Assembly (NCBI GenBank): GCA_015680685.1
Contig: MNCI01008940.1
Coordinates: forward strand, 57,824-115,625
Direction: 5' to 3'
Length of the DNA: 57,802 nucleotides
Source: Gnetum montanum
Taxonomy: Eukaryota > Streptophyta > Gnetopsida > Gnetales > Gnetaceae
Part shown: piece by piece, positions 23,160 through 34,309 of the stretch
How positions within the stretch are numbered: position 1 is the stretch's first letter
Layout: the number at the start of each line of letters is the position of its first letter
Translations under genes and position numbers: made by a program
The notes under the pieces: generated by a model
Databases searched by the model: none
What the model was told of the DNA's origin: nothing
What the model saw: the letters and a program-made list of their open reading frames with translations, nothing else

Positions 23160-26100
23160 GGCTAGCCATCTTCCTAGGAAGAGATCTAATCCTAGGAGTC
23201 CTCCTATCTATTTATAGATTATTGGAAATGGACCATATAAGGCTCTTTTGGACTTAGGTTTTAGAGTTAACTTTATTTCACAAGAAATGTACAAAGCCTG
23301 GAACGTACCTTCCTTGGAAAAGAGCAATACCAAACTGGAGCTAGTAGACCAATCCATCACTATTCCTTTGGGACTAATGGAAGAAATCATAACCACCATT
23401 TTTGAATGGTCATATCTTGTCGATTTCTTGGTAATCCATGTGGAGAACAGTAAAGGGGACTTCCCTATCATCATGGGAAGAGCATGGCTAAGCACTATAG
23501 ATGTACAATTGGGGATTAGAAACCTCTCCTTGAAAATTTCCTACGAGAATAAATTTGGCAAAATTAAGAAGAAGAGAGTTCATGCATCGCATACAATGAC
23601 ACAGGGTGCTACTATGTGCAAAAACTATGAACCGTAAAGAGCACATTACTTCAAAAATGTAGTTAGTATGTAAATGTCATAGAGAATCAAAGGTGTAGCC
23701 ACTAAATAGGAGGGTACTTAGTGGTTGACAACTAAAAAAGAGACTAGATTAACAATGTGCATGGAACCAACTGAGAGCCTCACAAGTTCTTATGTGGAAA
23801 TCATGGATCAATTGGAGCAAATCCACTGCCAACTCTCTGATGAATAAGGCAACATTAATTGGGGAGAGTTGGAGATCCTTGAAACTTTCAAGAAAGATCC
23901 CATTAAGTTAAAAGATCTACCGACAGGAATGAAGTATGCCTTTCTGAAAAATAGCAAGCTAATAATGATTAATGCCACACTTGCTCCTAAACAAAAGAAG
24001 AAACTATTGGAAGTTGTTAACAAATTGCTAATATCCTTCACCTAGTCATATCATGAGCTAATAGGAATTAATCCAAGGATATGCCAACACAAAATATATA
24101 TAGATTCCTCCATCAAGCCAAAGAGGCAGTTGCAAAGATGCTTGAACCCAAAGCTCAAGCAAATCATCAAGGAGGAGATTGAACAACTCCTCAAGGCTAG
24201 GTTCATTATCCCATTACAAATAACAAGTGGGTTAGCCTGCTTTTTATTGTGCTAAAGAAAGAAGGAAAGTGGGGGGTTTGTATAAACTTTAGGCTATTGA
24301 ACATGGCCACCTACAAAGATCACTTTCCATTGTCATTTCTGGACCAAGTGTTAGATACGATCATAGGGCATTGTTACTATAGCTTTTTGGATGCTTATAG
24401 TGGTTATAACCAAATCCAGATTGCACCAGAGAACTAAGCCAAGATAACGTTCACAAGTTCTTAGGGGACTTTTGCATACAGGAAGATGCCCTTTAGCATG
24501 TGCAATGCTCCCACCACATTCCAACAATTGGTCCACAGCATCTTCCAATAACAAAATTATAGTGAGATAGAAGTCTTTATGAATGACTTCTCTACCTATG
24601 AGGCTACCTTTGAGTAAGCCTTGGATTGCCTTGAGAAAATTCTTCAATGATGTGTAGAAACCAACTTGAGGCTCAATTGGCAAAAAAACCATTTGATGGT
24701 TCAAGGGCATTGTTTTGGGGCACTAAATTTCAAACAAAGGGATTGAGGTAGAGCAAGAAAAAATAAGGGTTATCTAAGGAATAACCAAATAACCAAAAAC
24801 TGCGAAGGACATAAGGTCATTCCTTGGCCACACTAGTTACTATAGGCACTTCATGGAGAAATTCTCAAAGATCACCAAGCCGTTGGTGAAGCTTACCAAG
24901 AAAGATACACCCTTCATCTGGACCAAGGAATGTGAGCATGCATTTCAACAACTCAAGTAGAAGCTCATAGAAACTCCAATTCTATGAGCACCAAACTAGT
25001 CTAGACCATTTCATATCATGACAGATGCACCAAACTATGTCTTGGAAGTTGTGCTCACATAGATGGATGATCAAAAATGTCCATACTACATCCACTATGT
25101 AAGCATGAGTATTATACATGCACAACTTAACTACACCACCACCAAAAAGGAGCTTATGGAAATGGTGTATGCATTAGAGAAGTTTAGGTACTATGTGCTT
25201 GGATACAAAGTTTTTTTGCACATAGATCATAGTGCCATATGGTTTTTAATGAATAGGACAATGGAAAATCCCCATGCCATATAGTGGCTAGTGATCCTTC
25301 AGGAGTTCGATCTAATAATGGTTGATTGAAAGGGGACCAAGATTATGGTAGCTAACCACTTGTCTCAGTTGAGATGGGATAACAAAAAGGAGGAGAGCCC
25401 ACTATCAGATTAATTTTTTGATGAACTCCTCTTTGCTGATGTTGTTAATGAACAAGCTCCCAAATAAATGAACTAGTATGATAACATCCTCTCCTATCTA
25501 CTCACATAGGAGATGTTATACGAGTGGGACCACAAGAAGAAACAAAAATTTCTTCATCAAGCTAAACACTTTATAGAAATCAATGGTAACCTTTATAAGG
25601 TTTGTGCAAATGTCCTAGTATGATGGTGTGTCCCTAATGCAAATGAATTTCAAGTCCTTCAAGACACACATGAAGGAACTTGTGAGGGCCATGCTGGAAG
25701 GCAAATAGCCATTAAGATCCTCATGGCAGGATATTATTGGTTTACAATATTTAGGGACAGTCGTTACTTCTTCCACTCTTGTGATAGATGCCAACATGAT
25801 GGAGCGATGAACGCATGTATGGAAGGGCCTCAATAGTGGATCCAACCATTGGAGCCTTTTAATCTTTAGAGGATTGACTTCATGGGATCCATCACCCCTA
25901 TGTCAAATGGAAAGGCCTACATTATCATGGCTATTAACTACTATACTAAATGGGTAGAAGCTGAAATCATCACAAACTATTCATCATCCATGGTAGCCTC
26001 ATTTGTCCAACAAAATATTGTGAACAAATTTGGTGTACCATGGGCACTAATTTTTGATAATGGAATACATTTCACTAGTGCCACTTTTCAAAAGCTCATG

Positions 26101-26750
26101 CAATGCTTGAAGGTTGAACATAAACTAATAACTCCATACCACCCATAAGCTAATGGTCAAGTCGAGTTCACCAATAGGAAAATTACCAAAATACTAACTC
26201 ACACTATTAGTAAATATAGGAAGGATTAGAGCAACAAACTCAACAATGCCCTTTGAACTTATTGTTTAACATGGAAACTTCCTATTGGGTACTCTCCCTA
26301 TGAGCTAGTATATGGAAAACTATCAACACCTTCCATCCAAGCTAAACTTCGTACATTTTCAACAATCTATTACCTTGACTTGGACATAAGTCTAGCCTAG
26401 AATGAAAGATTAATGAATCTCAATGTGCTAGATGAGAATAGATTAGTGGCCCTATCATTAAATGAAGTGCACAAGGCACATAATAAACAACACCATGACC
26501 TTAAGATTATGAAGGTAAAGTTTCAACCATGAGATAAGATACTCTTCTGGAACCCCATGCACATGCCTCAATGAACAAAATTTCAAATGTTATGAGAGGA
26601 TCCTTACATTATATACAAAACCTTTCCATCTAGGACCATGATCTACCACCCTGATAGCTCAAGTAAATGATTCTTAGTCAACACCCAACAACTCAAGCCT
26701 TTCCTTGAACCAATAACAACTAGTCGAGATAATGCCTCAATCAATGGCTA
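23160..26750 (+). pseudogene. pol of element A (protease, RT, RNase H, integrase)
   Basis: The protease (23160-23637) has a mostly open 129-codon stretch with ALLDLGFRVNFIS; the DLG triplet at 23251-23259 is typical of Athila/Tat. A linking region follows to about 24200. RT spans 24240-24620: VLKKEGKWGVCINFRLLN, SFLDAYSGYNQIQIAPEN, then FMNDF, in which the first catalytic Asp of the usual FMDDF is Asn (24582-24584). RNase H is at about 24890-25390, with an ELMEMVYALEKFRYYVLGYK segment. Integrase is at about 25560-26330, with HSCDRCQ, IDFMGSI, IFDNGIHF and VEFTNR, so the D-D-E residues are kept. A C-terminal extension (NERLMNLNVLDENRLVALSLN) follows to about 26750. Several stops are present. 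Confidence 0.85.
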
Positions 26751-27912
26751 AGCACACTCAATCTTTCAAATCTTCCCTTTCTAACTTAGTCATGAAAGAC
26801 ATGGCCATTCATGCTAATATTGTACAAAGTGGCTTCTCAATTTTTAACTTTTTTTTTTTACACCATTTTTAATATTTTTCCATTTTCTTGAGTATTTTAT
26901 AAGTTTTTCTATATTTTACATTATTTGAGCTTATGTTACATTTCTTCCTTTTTCTTTATTGCCATCAGGACTTTGGTGCCAACTACAACTACTGATTGAT
27001 GATGATTTGTAACTTCATTATTTACTTAATTACAAATGACTAGATTTCATCTTACAATTTTGACATTAATTAATGGAAAATTGATTCTTTTCGTGATATT
27101 AGGCTGTGAGTCCACATCATCCACCACTCCACATAACTCTATGGTGTCCCCTCATTTTGGAAATATGAGTTTCCTTCTTAAAAATAACTTATAATGAATT
27201 GGTAACCTTGGTACTTTCCAAACTTGTGAAAAATTAAGTGGATGAACAAGGATGTGGCTTTAAGGGGATTTGTCACTTTTGTATCTACCTACCATCTAGG
27301 GTTGCATGAGTATTTCCATGGATTCCTCACCATTCCTACGTCGACTACTAAACAAGAAGTAATGTCTTTGCATGGTGTGGTTTCCATTAGCTAAAAAAAT
27401 AAATAATGAAAATTCAAAGCACATCCCTTAGACACAATAACGAGCTAGAGCACTGGTTATGGGGCCGGAAAGACATGTTACCCATACCTAAAGGTTCCCC
27501 TCTAACTAAGGTCCTTTTCACTTCCTGCTTCTCTTTTCTTCTTTCTTTGTAATGGTGACTGATCTATGGGGATGTTCTTGTACCGTGGAAGGTGGAATGG
27601 TCTAATGTGCCAATGCGAAGTCACTAGAAGTGAATGGTCTTGATTCAAACTAAGGAAGGAAACTCTTAGGGCATATTAATCACATCCTCCACAAGGAAAT
27701 TCATGTGACCAAAATGTGGGACTCCATTCCATACTCTCTCTCATCCACCTATTCTTTCCATCTACCACCTCACTACCTCTTCTCATGATTGTATCAATGG
27801 GTTCATTTTGAGACAATTTTCATTCTTTGATGGTTTCTTTGGTGATTTGATTTTTTAACACTTCACAACCACTAATCATCATTGGGATCTATGGACTCCT
27901 TGGTTTGAGGGC

Positions 27913-27963
27913 ATGCAAGGGCATTAAGAGTATGAGCTTGCTATGGGGAGGATCCACTTGCAT
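27913..27963 (+). promoter_or_regulatory. Conserved hairpin in the spacer of element A
   Basis: ATGCAAG (27913-27919) pairs with CTTGCAT (27957-27963) around a 37-base loop holding GGCATTAAGAG and TATGGGGAGGATCCA. It corresponds to the hairpins of C (18294-18353) and D (47239-47291). The loop's TATGGGGAGGA resembles a polypurine tract, so an internal plus-strand primer is an alternative role. Confidence 0.5.
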
Positions 27964-28222
27964 ACTCCTTAGTTAGGATGGTTAAGTTCCTTATCCCTTA
28001 GCCATTTTTCTTTCAAAACCTATTTTTTCCACTACGATGCATCCAGTTTTGCATTCCTTGGCACTTACATCTCCTACTAAATCTCTATTTGAAACCTATT
28101 CCTATTCCTCTTTAAGCATTCATCATTATTCTAGGCTTTTTTGGCTTCCTCTTAACTCAAATTTCATGAGAAAAAAATCCTTTTTCTTACTTAGTTTTTA
28201 ATTGGAAAAAATTTTATTTTTT

Positions 28223-28318
28223 GGTTGCATCAATGCATCCTCGTCAATGCAACCTAATGCATTAATGCATTCTTGTCAACATATCCCCATTAACACATGG
28301 CAAAAATAGTATAAATAC
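28223..28318 (+). promoter_or_regulatory. Internal U3-like repeats and TATA box of element A
   Basis: The stretch 28223-28300 carries GGTTGCATCAATGCATCC and ATGCATTCTTGTCAACATAT (28265-28284). The second differs from 2324-2343 in A's own LTR at one base; the first resembles the U3 start of A's 3' LTR (about 30820). A TATA box, TATAAATAC, is at 28310-28318, some 410 bases before the accessory gene. Similarity stops at the TATA box and does not cover R/U5. Confidence 0.6.
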
Positions 28319-28727
28319 ATGATGGTAGTTAGAAATTTTTTCACATTTTCTTGAACATGCCAAGAAATTTTTTACAATTTTTAGAGCCCATAACTTCCTA
28401 ACCGCTTATCCAAATCAACTTGTTCTTTGACCTTGCAACTACTAGAGATGAGCTTTATGTTGTGGAGGCCATAAAACAATGGTTTTTTAAAAAAAAAAAT
28501 TTGAAATTTTTCTAACTCCCACATGGTTTCACTAATAAAATAATATTAAATATCACTAATCCACCTAAGTTAAACCTCACAAACAAACTTGGATAACCAT
28601 TACCATAAAATAATCAATCTGCCATGATCACAAATTATCCTAAGTGTAACTAGCCAAAGAGGACAAGGTATCAAAGAGTTATAAGTTACACATAAAATGG
28701 TAATCCTTAGCTATGTTGTGATCACAA

Positions 28728-30621
28728 ATGGCACCAAAGAGACCACTGAAAGAAGGACCATCTTGACCATGGGAGAAGCAACGACAAGGGAAAAGAGGTG
28801 AGTAACTATAATAGCCCCAAGAAGTAGAAGTAGAAACACACATCATAGGATCTCTTTGGGAGGAGCCTAAAGTGGGATCTGTCCATTAGATTCCCACTGT
28901 GGAAATAGGACACTCTAGATGAGATGAGGTGTCATGGCTTGGACTGAATTTAGAGGTCACCTTGATTAAGGCCTAGCTCAAATAAATTCATTCTCAGTGC
29001 TCCTAGAGGAGGATGAGAAGATGATTGTTCTAGTGATGTAGCACCATCAACAAGAAACAATAGCAAAGGTGGTGATTGATCAAATTGCAAAGGCATTGAT
29101 TGCTCATATGATCATTATGCTAGACATTGTTGTACTCAAAGATGTGCAAATGTTCACAATAACAAGCAATAAGAGGCTAAGTGCAATCCAACACAAGGAG
29201 GTGTTGGATTGATTGGTGGGAACTAGGTAATTACTTTCGAAGATCTTCAATCTCTTGAAAAAACATCACTACTACCAAGTCAAAGTTGCTAGAGACTAAG
29301 GGTAAGCTTAGCATTGCAAATGCCCAACTTAAGGTAGCCACAATCAAAAACTGATGGTTATCCACCAAAGTTGCAAAATTGAAAGCTTATTTGGCTACTC
29401 CTATCATTCTTAGCCCAATAGTCACACAAGATGAAGATTTCTTACAGTTTTAGAATAAACTAAAAGAGGCTGAGAATGCAAAGTAGATGGTAGTCTTTAA
29501 TGCATCCTTATTAGAGGCTATGACCTTCAACACTGATAAGGGCTTGTCACAAGTCCATATGGAGAACCTCACTCTAAGCAAAGACATTCACTACATGTGC
29601 AATGTCGAAGCACAAAAGGATCAGATGGTTGAATTTGTGTGATAGTAGCATCAGTAGCTTGCCAAGGTAAACATGGACTTGGGGAGGTTGGCAACCAAAA
29701 CTTGCAATCTCTCAATGAAAGAAGTCTATGCACTTTGCCAGAAAATGGTCATTAAGGTAGCTACCTAGAACAATGAGGCCCTAAAATTCGAACGAATGAA
29801 AAATTGACCAAATTGGACTCCTCAAGGAGGTAAACAAAAAAGAAATTTAGTTAGCTAAGGTGAAGATGAATGAGGCCCTTTAGCAACTCTAGTAAAGACA
29901 GAATGTGGGGCAACCAGTCTTTGATGGATTGAATGCCTATAATAAAGTGGACATCCACCTAAAGGAGTTACAAATTGAAGAGATGATAGAATACATGGAA
30001 TTAGCCAAATTTTTTTATGCAAACTTGGCAATGCTGACAGCTGGAAGGCTGCTGTTAGAGTTGGAGAAACATGTGGTTAGCTCGTACCTCCTTTACGAGG
30101 CTGAGTTCAAGCATCACAAGGATACAAAGCAGAAGCTAGAAATAATGAATGTAAAGCTTGAAGTTCTTAGGAGCCGATTTATAGAATAGTAATCGGTTGC
30201 TAAGAACCTAGCTAGAAGGATGAATGATTACCAGGAATTGTAGAACTTTGTCAGGATGTTCAATGTGGAACATAAACAATTCATGGCCTAATTTATCAAC
30301 ATCAAGGAATTATTCTTGATAATTCCCTATCCATGGAACATCCCCATACCAACCCAAATTGATGATGCCATGTGAACTATGTACAACCCACGAAGCAAGG
30401 GGCAAAAGATAAAAGCATTTCTGGATGCCTTTCACCTTCCACCAAAAGTTGCAACTACAACAAGACAACCACAACCACCACCTTAGCCTTAACTACCACC
30501 TCCATATGCACTAGAGGGTGGAGAAGGTCCTTTAACACCCCAGGAGCCTCCACCTCCTAAACCTATTTCATCTTCTCTTCATCTTCGATCATTAGAAGAT
30601 TCCAGCAGTCCAGTTTTGTAA
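28728..30621 (+). pseudogene. Accessory gene of element A (shortened)
   Basis: It begins ATGGCACCAAAGAGACC (MAPKRP), like D (MAPKQK) and C (MAPKR), and ends at the TAA at 30619-30621. After about 90 codons, including LEVTLIKA (D has LKVTLTQA), it skips the globular domain seen in C and D and goes straight to the coiled coil from about 29020. The best stretch is 29905-30189, with EYMELAKFFYANLAMLT and YEAEFKHHKDTKQKLE. A proline-rich tail (AFLDAFHLPPKV) matches D (ALLDAFHLPPIV). Internal stops make it a pseudogene. The missing domain is probably a deletion in this copy. Confidence 0.6.
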
Positions 30622-30804
30622 GGGTGTTCAATTTTGTTTCCATGAACACCCATTTTTGTAATTGTTGTAATTCCATACAATCAAGCACTTAGAGTCAATT
30701 TTTCCAATCATTCTATCTATGGTTTCATACCTTCCCAATTTTGTAAGAAGCTCGATCCTACTTTTGTTTACTCATGTACAAGTTTTTAGTTAGTCATGGG
30801 GATA

Positions 30805-31651
30805 TGATGAATCATGAGTTGGTTTGCATCGATGCATCCCTATCGATGCATGGGTTGATGCATTGACACATATGTGTTGATGCAATGTTTGTCTCTGTCT
30901 ATATAAATGTGCATCTCCATCGCATTTATGGCACTATTGAGTCAATAAAGTAGCTAAGTTCTTGCAATTTGTTCCTGTGAAAGTTAGAATATTTTCTAAG
31001 TGCCCGCAGTAAGACTTCAAGGATTGTATGGATCCTTATTTAAGCATCATTGTACTTGAACACTATGATTTGTCAACAATAAAGATGAGATTCTTGAAAA
31101 TTCTTGCAACACTCAAAATAGATTAATGTTTTCTTTCATGCACTTTACATTATGCACTTTATGTTCATGTTCTTGGTTATTTAATATGCTTAATTAATAC
31201 ACATAAGTACAATTGCCTCAAATATACTGTTAACACTTGATACTCCCAATGGTGTTATTGCTTAGTTTGTTCAGTAGCCTAACACTTCGTAACCTAGTAG
31301 TATCTTAACGAGTTCAAGATGTGCACGACAGGTGGGCTCAGATACTGATGTTAGGGAGTAGGTTAAGGTATTATATAGTTACTTAGATTAATCCAAAATT
31401 AATTACTTTATTTCACACCTAGATTAAACCAAGTTAAATATAAAATCAATACAAATCATGTGCCTTAGCTTACACTTAACCATACACTTGCGCTTACATA
31501 AGTGAAGCCAAGAAGACAACGATCATGTGCTTAAGTCACTACCTTTGCTATTGCACATTTAGAGAGCTAAAGTCCATGGAATTTGATCAAATCTCTAATG
31601 CAATGCTTTTCATTCATATGGTTGGGCATAGGGACTACTCGCCGCTCATCA
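30805..31651 (+). repeat. 3' LTR of element A
   Basis: It begins TGATGAATCATGAG and ends GCTCATCA, matching 2283-3140. Just before it, CATGGGGATA (30795-30804) is the likely polypurine tract. The TATA box is TATATAAATG at about 30900. The following bases ATAGG pair with GTAGG before the 5' LTR. Confidence 0.85.
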
Positions 31652-32249
31652 ATAGGAAACCTTACTCTTTCTTAACAAACTGATAACTGCTCATACTTAA
31701 CATACAAGCTTACTATTTTTAATCATATATTCATGCTACTTCAGTGTAGCCCCCTATGTGATCTTCTCTTCCCATTGAGGAAACTAAATTAGACTTACAA
31801 CTGACACTGTGGTGGACCTTCTTTTCCTACTAAGGAAATTGGATCCTGATTCTCTTCTAAGTTCACTTTGCACCTTTACTGCTTTGGCAAAAGATGCCCA
31901 TAGCATCATCTTCAACCTTTAAATCTATGATGATCTTATTAAATTTCAACCTTATTTGACCATAATAGCATGCAGTATGGATGTCCATGTTTATCACTTT
32001 TCTTCAATCATACTTTTGATCTTTTTTTCCCCATCTTACTTAGTTCCATATAGTCTCTCTTTGTAACTTCATTCTTCTTTACAGCTTTATCTCATGGACT
32101 AATCGCGATAGTTTATGGCTTACAAATCACGATCATTCATGATTAATGATTACAAAACTAATAATTATGTAAGATTTACATGAAGCTTAACATTCCCCTT
32201 TAAGCATCAATGTCGTAACTTCATTTGGTATTGGTTTATGATGAATGAA
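31652..32249 (+). other. No clear feature
   Basis: AT-rich sequence between element A and recognisable LINE protein. It may be the upstream RT part of the same LINE, since the following segment begins in the middle of RT, but I could not align it. Confidence 0.4.
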
Positions 32250-33390
32250 TTACTCTTAAGCATTGGAAGATATTGAGAAAAGATTTTGTCTTCTAGATTT
32301 TAGGAATACCTTTTTCATTTAAGCCTAATTTAAATATTTTATGGAATTATCTAGTTCATAAAATTGAACAGAAACTTAATGGAAATAGAGAAATTTAACC
32401 TTTGATGGCAAATTTCTAGTTATTAAGGAAATGGTTTATTCTACTCATATTTATTACTTTCACTATTAGGTTCCTACAAAAGCTTCTTATGATAGAATTA
32501 TTAAATTATTTTTTGGTTTCTATGATCTATTAAACAAATTAGTAATGAACTTTCTAGAGTTGCTTGGGATATTTACACTACTAGTAAGAAAGATGAAGGT
32601 TTTAGCTTCATTAATTGTTATAAGCAAGGTGTTTCTCTTTTAGCAAAATGAATTGCAAAATATATTGATGGATATGATATTTGGATCCTCTTTCTTAGAA
32701 ATAGACTTATGTTTAAAAAAACCCAAAAATGATGATAGTTGGTCTTCTAATAACTTTCTTCATTGTGTCTTTTCCTATGGTCATTTTTATTCATAGGTCT
32801 CTAGTGCTTAAACAAATTTGGAAGACATCGTACATGCTTAAGAAGTATTGAAATTACAATTGTATTATAGTTTGAGAATATATGTTGAAGAAAAGTAGTC
32901 TATGGTGGCTTCTAGCCTCAATGGTTTGAATAGAATGAGAACAAAAAATTTTCAAAAATTAATTTTTGATATCAATGATTTTTTTAAGTTGACAATAGTT
33001 TGCATCAAGCTTTTCCAGATATTTCTTTTTTAGAATGATGGTAGGTTTTTTTTTCATTTTAACTCCAAAGTTGCTTATAAGATAAACACCAAGAATGATT
33101 CTATTGATAAAAATTTTGTAAGGCTTGGAAAATGCAATTATCATTACATTTTTACATAAAAAGAATGAGAGATATTTGAAAAGTTCTCACCTTTCCAAAA
33201 ATACAAATTTTTCATGGTGTCTAATACATCAATGTGTTCCTAACAATACTCATCTTTAGCATATGGGAATTGTTTGTCTTTGATGTCCTCTTTATATAAG
33301 TGAAGACTCATTTTCAAGTGTTTTTCTTTTTTGAGTATCCAATTACACAACAAACTAGAAAATGGACATCTAGAATTTACAAATTTAGGG
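32250..33390 (+). pseudogene. L1-type LINE, 3' half
   Basis: It starts in the last part of reverse transcriptase (LGIPFSFKPNLNILWNYL, then KIEQKLNG, at about 32300-32390), a pattern well known in plant L1-type LINEs (YLGIP.. and KIE.KL..W). It continues through SRVAWDIYTTSKKDEGFSF and AKYIDGYDIWI (about 32550-32690), a poorly conserved middle, then FNSKVAYKINTKN (33060-33100) and the zinc-binding end at about 33180-33390. Frameshifts and stops occur throughout. The 1080-1875 and 1885-2110 fragments belong to the same family. Confidence 0.75.
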
Positions 33391-33399
33391 TGTTGGAAC

Positions 33400-33535
33400 C
33401 CGAAATAAGTGAAACATAGGTAAACCCCAAGATTTATAGAAGTTTATAACTTAGTGTTACCTAGTAGAATTGAACATATGACCTAGAGTGACCATGCTAA
33501 GACCCATACCACTAGGCTAAAACCTCATTGTTAGA
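33400..33535 (-). repeat. tRNA-derived SINE-like unit
   Basis: On the minus strand an A-box match, TAGCCTAGTGG (33519-33509), and a B-box match, TGTTCAATTCT (33476-33466), are spaced as in a tRNA. The acceptor arm is not intact, so it is not a functional tRNA gene. A downstream body of about 70 bases (GGTAACACTAAG to TTCGGGTTCC) precedes LINE sequence. The SINE assignment is inferred from the two boxes. Confidence 0.45.
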
Positions 33536-33568
33536 ATTTCCAAATTTAGTTGACCAAGTTGTACTGAC

Positions 33569-34054
33569 CTAAATCGTCGATGTGAGGCTGGAATGGAAAC
33601 AGACACCGAAAAATTGTTGGGCAGCCACAGCTAACCCTACCTTAGCTTGAGGGCAAGCTGGAAAAGGGAACGAAGGCAGAGTGCCTTGGATGGTTTGCAC
33701 GCAAATCAACCAAGGACTTCCCCGAGCGTAAGCTACAGCTAGCACTGGGGTTATCGTGAATGATATAAACAGGATGTAAACGGAATGCAAACAGTGACAC
33801 AAAAATGTAAACAGAGCGTACTGAATTATAAATAAAGCACAAACCGAGCTATATTGTAAACAAAGCATAAACCGAAGTAAATAATGTAAATAGGAGGCAA
33901 TGAACTTTATTGTATTGTTTAATAAAAATGTATGCACCGGTCGAAGTGTAGCTGCACATGTGGATGGCAGGTCAAGCACTAAGCCCCGGGATGATGTCTG
34001 AAGTGAGGATGCGATAATGTGATGTGATGAACGTGAGAAATGCTTGGATGCCAA
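33569..34054 (-). other. 161-codon open frame over degenerate repeats, no recognised product
   Basis: The longest uninterrupted frame in this block, but it covers a run of degenerate 12-24-base repeats of the form (G/A)TAAAC-GAA/GCAAAC (about 33765-33900 on the plus strand), which give a repetitive hydrophobic translation (LHSVYILF, CLQYSSV). I do not recognise a family and think it is noncoding repeat. GC content is higher than in the LINE to its left. N 34067 marks a join, and GAGTTGGATGTGTGTCGG is repeated twice at about 34079-34125. Confidence 0.35.
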
Positions 34055-34309
34055 CAGTCAGATGTGNATGATGGCGAGAGTTGGATGTGTGTCGGACAGT
34101 TGTGCACGAGTTGGATGTGTGTCGGCAAGCTACGTTCTTGACCAGGTACATTGCATTTTACAATTTATGGGTTATTCAAGCCCATGAAAGTACATTTAAT
34201 TTAAAAATGAGGGCCTAACGTGCCCACATATGTCGATTTACAATGAAATGTACAATAAGAGAAATTTGACCCCCATTTGCGTGAAACTTCTTTATTCCTG
34301 AGTTTTTCT

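Larger units (their letters stand above)
26751..28727 (+). other. Spacer of element A between pol and accessory gene
   Basis: About 2 kb without a supported gene. A T-rich tract lies at 26845-26930, the AAAGACATGTTACCCATACC block is near 27471, and the AATGCGAAGTCACTAGAAG block is near 27610. Each has a counterpart at the same relative place in C, and the last also in D. After the internal TATA box, the leader segment GAGCCCATAACTTCC (from about 28383) is nearly identical to D. Confidence 0.6.
2283..31651 (+). mobile_element. Element A: Athila/Tat-like Ty3 retrotransposon, split by element B
   Basis: Two direct LTRs (2283-3140 and 30805-31651) enclose gag, the insertion of B, protease-RT-RNase H-integrase, a 2-kb spacer and an accessory gene. 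Both LTRs begin TGATGAATCATGAG and end CTCATCA. The five bases before the left LTR are GTAGG and the five after the right LTR are ATAGG, which is a target-site duplication with one change. Without B (17.2 kb) the element is about 12.1 kb. The primer site resembles the tRNA-Asp type and the protease has a DLG motif, both usual in the Athila/Tat branch. Stops and frameshifts occur in every gene. Confidence 0.85.

Noticed and set aside
33466-33519. Functional tRNA gene
   Set aside because: A and B boxes are present, but the acceptor and anticodon stems do not pair.
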